A stretch of 64,000 nt of DNA from Manihot esculenta (taxonomy: Eukaryota; Streptophyta; Magnoliopsida; Malpighiales; Euphorbiaceae). The position numbers and the translations under genes are program-made. Shown in pieces: positions 49,317 to 59,694 of this stretch (position 1 is the stretch's first letter; every line of letters starts with the position of its first letter). The stretch lies in assembly GCF_001659605.2 (NCBI RefSeq), contig NC_035162.2:12481248-12545247 (forward strand), written 5' to 3'. Below the pieces are notes generated by a model, which ran no database searches, was not told where the DNA came from, and saw only the letters and a program-made list of their open reading frames with translations.

Positions 49317-49879
49317 ATTATTATTCATTAAAATCACCTAGCCAAATGTAAAAGATTTCCTGTTTTTTTCCTGGACAAATTTTTCTCCACATGACCCACC
49401 ATCAATGTCTTTGTTTGATGATCTAAGTAGAGTAGCAGTAGTAGGCAACCAAAAAGAAACTTCTTCAATAATGAATAAAGATAGAGTGACGTAAATGCAA
49501 ATGCGCAAAATAAATAAATAAATATTTGTGCAGAGTGCAGGCAAGTATCAATCAATGTACTAGGCAAAGCAGACAGTCCATGTAGTAATTTAATAGGAGG
49601 GACCCATATTGATTTCCTTGGCAACTGATCCAAGTATCTCTCATTTAATCGAACGGTCAGATTCCCGTCATGATCAAATATCAATATGATGATGCACAGT
49701 GGAATTAATCTACTATAAATCCAACTTTGTCCATTTCACTAGACCACCACAACTCCCTAATCCAGAGAAGAACACCTACAGAACAGCATTTCAGTTCTCT
49801 GATCTCCACAACCAGCTGTTTAGAGCATGTGAAAGAACTCATTTCTTTAGCTGAAGCTCCACTTCTTAGTTACTTCTCC
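49317..49879. promoter_or_regulatory. Upstream region of the C2H2 gene
   Basis: Sequence between the outer retroelement and the start codon. A TATA-like CTATAAAT lies at 49712-49719. The frame is open upstream of the chosen ATG but has no earlier ATG, so 49712 to about 49879 is probably leader. The retroelement ends about 395 bp from the TATA box and may influence expression. Confidence 0.45.
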
Positions 49880-51348
49880 ATGGCTAAACCTAAACCCACA
49901 GCAAAATCCATCAAGGAAATTCACCAGAACCAAAACCAGCGTCCCAAAAGATCAGAAAAACCAGCTTCATGGTCAGTTGTTAGAGGTCTTTTTACCTGTA
50001 AGGACCAACAAAGGCAGCAGCAACAGCAACAAAAGCAACCACAGCAGGAAAAGCAAGAACAGCAGCAAAAGAAGAAACATCAAGAACAAGCCCTGGAGGA
50101 AACCAGCAGCAAGAAATGCAAGAAAATGAAGTGTTCAGGCTCACTATGCAGCAACACAAAGGTGATGCAAAGGCCTGAAACAGCCTCACCTGATGTCCAA
50201 AAGAAAAGGGTTTCAATGGGATTAACTACTGGCAATGATAACTCAAGCAGATCAATAAAGGCTCCTTTAAATGAAATTAATGGGGTTCCTTCCTCTACTA
50301 ATTCTTCATTATCTGTATCTTCTAATTCATCCATTAACAATGGTGGGTCTTTCAGAGGAATGCCATTCAGGAGATTATCTGGCTGCTATGAGTGTAGAAT
50401 GGTTGTAGATCCTGTTCTTGGATTCACCAGAGATCCTTCTTTGAGAAGTAGTATCTGTTCTTGCCCTGAATGTGGTGAGATCTTCGCAAAAGCTGAAAAT
50501 TTGGAGGTTCATCAGGCTGTTAGGCACGCAGGTAAATTTCTATCAGATTTTCGCTCCATCTTGTAAACAACCTTTTTCTCTTTATCTCTTTAACTTTCCA
50601 TTTTTGCTACTTATTTTAATGCCTTGTCTTATACCAATTTGGCTACATATGCCTTATTCAATAGCAACACCAATTCAAACTCTTTACCTCCCTCATTTTG
50701 GAATCAAACTTTACAGTATCAGAGCTGGGTCCCGAGGACACAAGCAAGAACATAGTAGAAATCATATTCCAGTCTAGCTGGCTGAAGAAACAAGCACCCA
50801 TTTGCCAAATAGACAGGATCCTGAAAGTCCATAACACCCAAAGAACCATCTCCAAATTTGAAGAATACAGAGACTCCATCAAAGCAAAAGCCACCAAACT
50901 CTCAAAGAAACACCCACGTTGCATAGCAGATGGCAATGAACTCCTCAGGTTTTACTGCACCAGCTTTGCCTGCTCACTAGGCCTAAACGGCTCATCCAAT
51001 CTGTGCAACTCAGTTCCTCACTGTGGCGTATGCAGCATCATCAAGAACGGGTTTAAAGAATCCAGTGGTGGAGGAGTCAATGGGAATGGGATTCTGACCA
51101 CAGCAACAAGTGGCAAAGCACATGACAAAGCTGCAATATTAGACGGGAGCAATGGCAGCAGTGACAAGAGGGCAATGCTGGTGTGCAGGGTGATAGCAGG
51201 AAGAGTTAAGAAGAGTGTGGAAGGTAACATGGAGGAGTATGACTCAGTTGCTGGAGCTGTGGGATTGTATTCCAATTTGGATGAGTTGCATGTGTTTAAT
51301 GCCAGGGCCATTTTGCCTTGTTTTGTTGTTATTTACAGTGGGTTTTAG
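49880..51348 (+). CDS. C2H2 zinc-finger protein with PARP-like C-terminal domain
   Basis: Two exons, 49880-50531 and 50717-51348, join in frame to 427 aa. ATG at 49880 sits in a good context (CTCCATGGCT) and is the first ATG in the frame. Residues 33-43 hold the family motif SWSVVRGLFTC, then a Gln/Lys-rich low-complexity stretch. A single C2H2 finger with C-x2-C-x12-H-x4-H spacing lies at 195-216 (CPECGEIFAKAENLEVHQAVRH). After the splice site comes a conserved domain (VSELGPEDTSKNIVEIIFQSSWLKK ... LLRFYCTSFACSLG ... CGVCSIIKNGF ... RAMLVCRVIAGRVK ... ILPCFVVIY) shared with plant proteins such as At4g27240 and At1g75710, which structural databases place in the PARP/ADP-ribosyltransferase fold. 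The usual HG catalytic motif is replaced by YC, so enzymatic activity is doubtful. Function unknown; nuclear location expected. Confidence 0.88.
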
Positions 51349-53999
51349 TAGGTTCTAAAGTTTATTACTTGTACCTTGTGACCACAAACAGGGAGCTAAT
51401 GCTGCCTATTTTGTTTCATTGCTTTGTGGGTTTTTCCAGGAAAATCTCAGAATTTCCCTTTTTTTTTTCTTTTAATGATGTTTGGCTTTATATGAGGATT
51501 CACTAGCAAAACTGCCAGAGTACATTGCAAATTTACAAGGACACACAGTTGGGATTTGTGAGAATAACAAAATAATATTTAACAATAAAATCCTCTGAAT
51601 TTTAATAAAAAAATATTAAATTTTTAGATTTTATTGAGTTTTTTTTATTTTTTTTTATTTTATATCTATTAAGTGTAATTATACAAATCCTGCTATTCTT
51701 GGATAGTGGACTTTGTTTTTCTTTTTAATAGATAAAAACAACAAAGGAGAGAGAAAAAGAAGTTAATTAAAACTTGAGAGATTGTATGGCAGAAAAGAAT
51801 GCATATATAAAACTTAATTCTGGAGTTTGATGTTAATATAGTACGATAATATTATTTTCTTAATATAGTACGATAATATAAAAAGAAGAAAGATTTTAAT
51901 ATTTCCATGACCATGCATAAGATTATCCCAAGAAAAGAAAAAGAAAGATTAGTGCTGCCAGCCTACCGCCAAACGACATCTCAAATATTCCTTTTTTTTT
52001 TTTTTTATGGTTTAGCATATACGTTTTGACTGTATGAACAGATAAAGAAGACGAGCTCATAAAACGACCCACTAGATTATTATAGAGTAAATATGATTTT
52101 AATTTTTTTTTAATTTTTAAGATTAGAATGTGAAATTTTAATTTCTTTTTATTTTTTGAAAATAAAAAATACGATTTTATTCAATCTCTTTTAACAAACT
52201 TATTCTGAAGATGCTCAGTTTGTTCCCTAAGAGCTGATTATATAGCTCTGACCATTCATGAACCACCAACGAAGACTAGTGGGTGACTAGTCACTGGGGT
52301 GAGGGTGGTGAGTCACCACCATGGCCAAGTTTTATATGTAGCTTTGTTTTGTAGCCTGTAATTGCTGTCGCGCATGGATTCTTGAATTGTGTTGCGTTTT
52401 CCATACTAGGCTAGATTTTACTATATTTATTGACTCTTGTTTTGTACTCATTGCCTCATCATTTCGAATTTTCTTGATTTCCGAACACAACAGAGGTAAA
52501 CATCCAAGCATGGGCTTAATTGTGCACTTAAAATACTGTACGTGACGCGAGTAATAAACACTCATCACTTGGAAAAGATTTTGAAAAATGGATATCACCA
52601 ATGGCAATGGATGCCAATGAAGTTGCCTCATCTTTGATCACGTAGATGCAAGTCAAGAAAAATCTAATAGCTTAATTACAAGGATTCCTCACCTTTCCAT
52701 GGTAAACAAGTTTCATGACATTCTACTTTTTGAATCTCCCACTTTCTGACATAGTTTGAAAAAATTAAATGTCAAAATCTTACTTGAACAAAAACATGAA
52801 TCTATATAACTGCATAATAGACTTTGACAATGGTTGAAAATTGCACTTATATTTAAATCATAATCATTAATTAATTTTAAAAATGAAATAATGTGATGGA
52901 TTAATATGATCCATATTAATACAACCGACCAATAATGATGAGACATGAACCCAGAATCTCAGCCTTGGGTAGTTTTATAAGTAGTTTGGTCTGATCCGTT
53001 CAGATAAAAACAAACTTACGTTAGACTAAGTAAAATTTATCATATATTATTAACTACTTTCCTAGAAGTCGTGCCATTTTGCTAGAGATGGTCCTAGAGG
53101 AATTTTCCCTTTTCTTTTTGGGCAGTAGCTCTTTTTGCGGTGCTTTTGGTTTTAGAGTCGCTAAAAAGATGAAAAAGAGAGAATTGCACATCTTAAAAGA
53201 AGAAACACAGGCACGATTCATAATGCAAAAGCAGTGGAGACGGACAGAGTCAGAGAGGTTGAAATGATTGAAGAAAGAAACGTAACTTGAGAAAACTGAG
53301 AAATTGAATGAAGCCTTACAAAACAAGGGATCGAAGCTTTGAAATCAACCGAGACAAATGGGTGTGGTGGGGCTCAGTGGTGTGGGTCAGCTGGAACCCA
53401 CCCATTTGCAGTTTCTGGCTCGTGTGTGTTGGGTCGTGGTCAAATGGCTGGACTAGGATAAGGGGCAAGGACCATTCCATTCTTTATCCACTAGAAACTT
53501 TGCCAGTCTCTGTCAGAAGCAATGATATTGAAGTTGCGAAGTGGGTCATGTGCTCATACTTGCTGAACAACTCTGATTCAACATACGCCTATGGCTTTGG
53601 GGGAAAAAAAACATATGCCTATAGAAAGTAAATCATGCTGCGAATGAAAGGATAAATGCCATCAATGAGATTAATCATTAGGAAACTAGGATCATGTTTG
53701 AGTTGACAAATTTAGGTTTTCAAACCCTATAATTAATGCAGCAAATCATAAGAATTATCCTATGGCAAAATTGTATATAAAATCATAAAACGAAGTCCGA
53801 CAGATTTGGAGAAGGCCGTGTTCGGTCTTCTTTCTCCTTCTCAGATATTTTCTCTCTTTTTCTAGGAGTTATTTTCTTTGTCTCTGCCGCGTACAGTCAG
53901 TCGTGGGGTAGAGAGCGGTTGTCGTTCCTCATCCGGATAGCGAGTTTCTCCTCATCACTTCCGAGTGAATTGTAATATATTTTTATTGAGTTTTTTACT

Positions 54000-54510
54000 A
54001 GACCGTGCTTTTCTTTGAGAGGAGTTTCGTTGATCCTAGATGAGCGCTTCCACCTTGCATGTTGTTGGATGTGCTTTATCTTGTGTTGTTGTTGTTTGCT
54101 TCTTCAGCTTTTTACAGGTTGAGCTCATGGGCCATGGTTGAGCTTCAACATCTCAGGGAACACTCACAATGCTAGTTGTTTTATGGTTTACCCGTTTCTC
54201 TATGTCTAAGAGAACTTTCTGGTGTTTTTATTTCTTTCCTCCCATTTGAGTATATCTTGAGCCTAAAGTCCTCATCTTTTATTTTTCTGGAAAGAACCTT
54301 TTGCTTCTTTCCCTGATGTCCAAAAATCAACCATGCATCCAGGGACGACGCTACACAAAGCGATGACCGAGTCTCTTTTACGAGTGTGGAGCTCCAATAG
54401 CCTAGGATGTTTGGTTTGGGCTTGCTTGGGTTCTTTGGTTTATGGGCTTGGAATGTAATTACCTGTTTCCTATTAATGAATTGCCTACCTTGAGCAAAAA
54501 AAAAAAAAGT
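54000..54510 (+). mobile_element. Possible 5'-truncated LINE 3' end or retrocopy
   Basis: A non-coding stretch ends GTTTCCTATTAATGAATTGC, CTACCTTGAGC and then 13 A residues (54498-54510). Phrases such as GGTTTGGGCTTGCTTGGG and TTAATGAATTGCC before a poly-A tail are reminiscent of plant L1 3' UTRs. I could not find a target-site duplication and the left limit is a guess. A processed transcript is an alternative. Confidence 0.35.
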
Positions 54511-54837
54511 CTGTTTGGTAAAATCATCAGTAGGGAAAATTTGACTGCGAAGGTTTACCTCAGATTAGTATCTTTGTTCAAGAAGAAATTTAATTTGCAT
54601 GTAATAACAACTCAATAGTGAATATAAATATACTCCATGTATTAATTTAAGATACTTACCTAATTCCATGTATTAATTTTACATATGATAGCCATAGAGA
54701 AAATTTATAATGAATCAGTGATTTCATTTAAGATATTCTAGAAATCTATATGAAATTACAACTTAATAAATTGTAGACAAATATGCACAAATGAGTCTTA
54801 AAACAAAATTCAAAATTGAAAAGAAAAATATCATTTC

Positions 54838-55515
54838 AGGGAAAAAACATATAAGAACTGGATTGTGAAACACTAGGATTCAGAATCATTTTAGGGATCG
54901 AATTGTGAAACACTACCACGTGGTATGTTCTATCTCAGACATGTGTTCATGCATCTGTAGAGCAACTTTTCAATCTAAATTTCAGTAAAATAACTAATAC
55001 AGGGAAGAATTGTTTGTCTCTTTATCCTTCAAAATATTTATGTATCAGAAAAAAAATTAAGATTTTCGTTACATTGAAATTAGAACAGGTAATTTTCAGA
55101 AATATCCTGTGCATCAATGGGACAAGTTTTCAACTTCAAAAGACGTCTTAATCTTTGTTCTTCAAAATATTTTTTTTTCTTTTAAAAAAAAAAATATTTT
55201 AAGAGACATGAAAATGAAAATTTTTGAAAAATAAAAACAAAATGAAGAATTAAGAAAAAAAAAGAACATGTAGGAACTGGATTGCGAATCACTAGGTTCC
55301 AGAATCATTTCAGAGACTGGATTGTGAGACACTACTTACTCTCAGAATGAAATTATCCTCCAGTCTCAAAATCGGCACTTAAAGAGAGCATATGCAATGT
55401 ATAATACCACATCCCATGTTGTATCTCAATTCAGTGTTTATGCATTTGTAGAGCAACTTCTCAATTTCGGTGAAAGAACTAGTATGGGCAGAATTATTTG
55501 CTTCCCAGATCTTTG
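54838..55515. repeat. Diverged direct duplication (two copies, ~410 bp apart)
   Basis: Copy 1 at about 54838-55035 and copy 2 at about 55255-55515 share AGAACTGGATTGTGAAACAC / AGGAACTGGATTGCGAATCAC, ATTCAGAATCATTT / TTCCAGAATCATTT, and the later TTCATGCATCTGTAGAGCAA / TTATGCATTTGTAGAGCAA. Within each, the GGATTGTGAAACACTA phrase itself occurs twice. No coding function visible. Confidence 0.6.
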
Positions 55516-56109
55516 TAGCCTTTTTTTGATATATTGTATTTATCACCAATCGAATTTGGATAGGATTTTTAAATTTTTATTCTCTTCATTTGGAATAAAA
55601 AATTTTATAATTAAATTATTTTTTTGTAAAATTTTTATTTGAAACAAAAAGAATTTAAAAATTTTTCATTATATATAATAATGAAATTATGAATGATTTT
55701 GTTTGTGGAAAACCATTCATACGAAGAGATTATGTTTAGAAATAACATAATTATGAGATTTAAAGTAAAATATTTTGGATTACGTGAAGAATCTTTTATT
55801 TTATTTCTTATTATTAAGAAATAGGAAACAATTAATGAAATAGGAATTCAAATGCGACCAAGAACATAACCATTAACCAGAATATCAAAAAGGTAAAAGA
55901 AAGTTAGATTGAATTTAACGTTACATCCGGATAATTGCAAATTGGTTCTTGGCATTGGACGGAAGAAAAACAATAGTAGTAAGACAAATCTACATTACAT
56001 TTCCCCATTTGGACACTTCCTCCAAGCAAAGAGAAGAGAAAATTATATAATCCTTCCACAAATTGCACTGGTTAATCACAAACCCAATAGCTAAGTCTTC
56101 AATTAACTA

Positions 56110-57212
56110 CTATACAATCCACCAATTAACCATTAATGGCAATGTAAGCATGAGAGCCCACCATCTTCCAATCAAAGATTTTAATCCTTGAGATCCACCA
56201 CAAACAAGCTTCTTATCATGGTAAGTGCAAACCTGTTGGTTCCTGGAAAAAAAAAATATCAACAAATACAAGCTCAGGATGTAATCAAATCCTGTCGAAA
56301 TCAAAACCCATGAGAAAAATTAAAAAAACGTAAAATATTTTTCCCTTATTACCTTAGATTTACTCACCTAGATGCACAAAAAGTGATAACATAATCAGTT
56401 CCAGAGCAAGTAAAAATGCTCGTGGGATCATCGTATGCATAACTGTAAGCAGTAGGGCAAGCTTCCTTAAACTTATTGGAGTAATACGTGGGTTTGCAAA
56501 TTACAGGATTCCCATAAACTCCTTTACAGCAATACTCATCAGTGTTAAACACATCACATGCACTCCGGCAGCCGATAATCTTCCCTTTTCTCTTCATGGC
56601 AAGCTCCGACGGGCAGTTAGATCTTAAGTCCATATCACATCCGGCGACGCTGCAATTTCCTTGACCGTTGATCGGTGTTACGACTAATGGCAAATTGAAC
56701 CCATCCACTAAGCTAACATCGTAGTAATCGACTGCTGCCAAAGTGAATTCAGCTAGTGAAGCTGGAGTTTGACCTGAAGCCTTACACTTTAAGGATGTGC
56801 CACAAGCACCGGTTTGACATGATCCGTTGCCGTTTTTGTCGAAATTGCAACCGGTTCGAGCCCATATTCTACCAACCCATCCAACCGGGGCATTGAAAAC
56901 AATGGATTGTCCTGGTGTTAATGCAAATCCACCTCCATTGAAGTTGTCACCTGGAGTTATTGCAGGCCATACTGTCTCCTTGCAGTCGTTAATTATGGTA
57001 AAGATTCGGACACCTTCAATCACTTTCATCTCTAACATGAATTTAAAGGTAATTAATTACTTTTTTTGTTAAAATAGGAAGTAATTTTCCAAAACGACAT
57101 TTATTATGGAATAGAGACGGTAAAAGAGAGCACAACATGTTAGGAAAGATGTACCTGAGGAAATGATGAGCAGAATAGAGAGAAGTGGTAAGAGCACCTT
57201 GAGACTTGCCAT
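56110..57212 (-). CDS. Thaumatin-like protein with C-terminal hydrophobic tail (copy A)
   Basis: PR-5 family protein, secreted. Three exons, 57212-57155, 57031-56368 and 56242-56110 (stop 56110-56112), give 284 aa. Exon 1 encodes a signal peptide (MASLKVLLPLLSILLIISS). Exon 2 carries the thaumatin domain: 16 conserved cysteines can be counted between NDC and ITFC, the region GRIWARTGCNFDKNGNGSC (with TGAC where the usual signature has TGDC), and the acidic-cleft Asp residues in DVSLVDGFN and GCDMDL. Exon 3 adds two more Cys and a hydrophobic end, ALMLTLPLMVNWWIV, without a charged tail, typical of GPI-anchored or membrane-tethered TLPs. Tandem neighbour of copy B, same intron positions and phases. 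A role in defence or wall biology is family inference. Confidence 0.92.
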
Positions 57213-58555
57213 CTTTTCTCTGGCATAGAAGATTGAAAATGGAGGTAAAATATAAAGCAAAGGTGGTGAAGAATACGTGTGGGAGGAGAGATGTTAAAAT
57301 GACAACCGACCATTAGCTCATTGTAGGAAGGCTTAAGGACTAAGGTAGATGATTCCTTCCCTAATCCTTTCATGCAAGTTTATTCAGGTTCCATTCTTCC
57401 CTTTTTTTTCTACTTTTTGATACCTTATTCTCTGTGGTCAGTAGTTCAACAGAACCTTAAACATCATAGCAATTGATCGGTTTTGAGACACAGTTGCTGA
57501 GCTTTGAGGAAAAGCTTATGTTTTTCCTGCACTTTACTAATGGGAATGAAAACTCATACGATGTGTCTAGTAAGATTTGATTCAGTAGTTAAACACTCGC
57601 GTTCAAGTCATGCACTTCAATTCCTTATTAGAAAAAATAAAGTTAAAAAAAAAAAAGGCAATCAGAAAATTACAAATATATCTTGGGCTTGACTAACACA
57701 TACTTTAAAACCAAATTACTTTCTTTTTTTTTTGTGGGTGTTTTTGGGTGAAATGTTGTCGATACTATTTAATGAGAATTTTGAGGACGTTAAATCTGAA
57801 AAAGGTTTTTCATAGCAAGTTGGCATGTTTGGACCTTAAAGTTTAACAAAGTGAACTAATTGGAAAGATTGGAGGAATCTCTGAGGACGCATCTATAATT
57901 CTTTAACGGGCCGTGGTCCGGTCTCGGTTTGTAGTCCGCAATTTTGTGATTTGGCTAGAAGTCTTGGACCGAATAATTGAGTATCGATTTGTGAAGGCTC
58001 TAATTTCAGTGTGATTGTAGTTTGATTATAATTGGATAAGTCAATAATCTAAATATTTTTTTAGATATTTTTTCCCCAAATTTATAAATCGAAACGGATT
58101 AATGATTCATGGTTTAATAGAGAAAAGAACCGATTCCGTCCCTTAAACTTACCGATTTCAAATCAGATTCCAATGATAATTAATCAATGATTACGAGTTT
58201 CACTTTGATCGAATTAATACCATCCTTATTTTTGACATGATTTTTTTACTATATCACAATTCATAAGAATAAAATTGCATGTAAAAGAATAATATTTTCA
58301 GAATCTTAACATGAAATAAATTTCAAATTTATAATATAATTACTCAACCATTGAGCTATATAAGAAATGAAAGTTGTAGTTGATAATCGTAATGATAATA
58401 TCGATGACATTTGAAAAATTAATTTATTCATGATATTTTTATTAATCATTTAAAAAATGAATTAGACATTTCTCTAGCAAAGAGAACGAACATATCATTT
58501 GACTAGTCGTTAATACAAATCTTAATAATCAAAAACCAAAAAATGTGTCTTAATA
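57213..58555. other. Spacer between the two thaumatin-like genes
   Basis: Contains the promoter of copy A and the 3' flank of copy B. A patch at about 57900-58215 has recurring GGACCG/CCGATT-type words and may be an old repeat. No gene is supported. Confidence 0.55.
57227..57282 (-). promoter_or_regulatory. Conserved proximal promoter of thaumatin-like copy A
   Basis: AGAAGATTGAAAATGGAG ... TATAAAG ... GGTGAAGAATACGTGTGG is shared almost base for base with the region upstream of copy B. Read on the coding strand it has CCACACGTATTC (ACGT core) followed by an A/T-rich TATA-like box about 40 bp before the ATG. Conservation suggests shared regulation or recent duplication. Confidence 0.55.
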
Positions 58556-59615
58556 CTATACAATCCACCAATTAACCATTAATGGCAGAGCAAGCACTAG
58601 CAGCCACCATCTTCCAATCGACAATTTTAATCCTTGAGAATGAGATCCACCGCCGCAAACAAGCTTGTGATCATGATACGTGCAAGATTGTTGATTCCTG
58701 AAATTATTACATATAAAATGTAATAAACAGACAAAAAGGGATTTATAGCATTAACTAAATAATAATTTATTAAAAATTATTATGTTATATTGCTCACCTG
58801 AATGCACAAAAGCTGACGATATAATCAGTTCCAGTGCAAGTAAAAACGCTGGTGGGATCATCATATGCATAACTATAAGAAGAAGGGCAAGCTTCCTTGA
58901 ACTTCTTGGAATAAAATGTGGGTTTACATGTTACCGAATTTCCATAGATTCCTCTACAGCAATACTCATCAGTATTGAACACATCACAAGCACTCCGGCA
59001 AGCAATAACTTTTCCGTTGGACTTCACGGCGAGCTCCGACGGGCAATTGGTCCTTAAGTCCATGTCACAACCACCAACAGTACAATTTCCTTTACCATTA
59101 ATTGGTGTAACAACTATTGGCAAATTGAATCCATCCACAAGGCTAACATCATAGAAATCCAGTCCTCCTGGAAGATTGAATTCAGCTAGTGAAGCAGGTG
59201 TTTGACCTGAAGCTTGACACTTGAGTGATGAACCACAGGCTCCAGTTTCACATGATCCGTTACCCTTTTTGTCAAATTTGCAACCTGTTCGAGCCCATAT
59301 CCGGCCATCCCAGCCCACGGGGGCTTCGAACACAATGGCTTGACCTGATCGCAATGCAAATCCGCCTCCATTGAAATTTTCGCCTGGGAAAATTGCAGGC
59401 CAGATTGTCTCTTTGCAATAGTTTATTATAGTAAAAATTCGAGCACATTCGATCACTTTCATCTCTATTGGAATCCAGGGAATGACAAAATAAGATAATT
59501 TGAAAACGTTGAACTTAAAAAATCATAAAAAAAAAGAAGGAAAAATTGATTAATTACCTGATGAAACGGTGAGAAAAATTATCAGAATAGGTAAAACGAC
59601 ATTAAGATTTGCCAT
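58556..59615 (-). CDS. Thaumatin-like protein with C-terminal hydrophobic tail (copy B)
   Basis: Tandem paralogue of copy A. Three exons, 59615-59558, 59464-58798 and 58697-58556 (stop 58556-58558), give 288 aa. Exon 1 is exactly the same length as in copy A (58 nt) and encodes a signal peptide (MANLNVVLPILIIFLTVSS). The domain has the same 16-Cys pattern and the TGAC variant, plus one additional Cys near the mature N-terminus (VIECARIF) that copy A lacks. The tail LLVLALPLMVNWWIV is nearly identical to copy A, and the homology runs through the stop codon into the 3' flank (ACTATACAATCCACCAATTA). Proteins are roughly 80% alike by eye. Same direction as copy A, about 1.3 kb upstream of it. Confidence 0.92.
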
Positions 59616-59637
59616 CTCTTGACTCAGTAGCTGTGGG

Positions 59638-59694
59638 AAGAAGATTGAGAATGGAGTTTAAACATATAAGAGAAATGGTGAAGAATACGTGTGG
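59638..59694 (-). promoter_or_regulatory. Conserved proximal promoter of thaumatin-like copy B
   Basis: Matches the copy A block: AGAAGATTGAGAATGGAG ... CATATAAG ... ATGGTGAAGAATACGTGTGG. Same spacing to the ATG within a few bases. Confidence 0.55.

Larger units (their letters stand above)
51349..56109. other. Intergenic spacer
   Basis: No gene can be supported on either strand. The stretch includes the 3' flank of the C2H2 gene, AT-rich DNA, ORFs at 53054-53326 (minus) and 53308-53631 (plus) with no recognisable domain, a LINE-like tail ending at 54510 and a diverged direct duplication at 54838-55515. The right end is the 3' flank of the first thaumatin-like gene. Confidence 0.55.

Noticed and set aside
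49727..49879. Extending the C2H2 protein N-terminus to 49727
   Set aside because: The codon there is TTG, not ATG, and a TATA box lies just upstream; the first real ATG in frame is at 49880.
53054..53631. ORFs on both strands (90 and 107 codons)
   Set aside because: No homology, no splice partners, overlapping opposite strands; regarded as chance ORFs.
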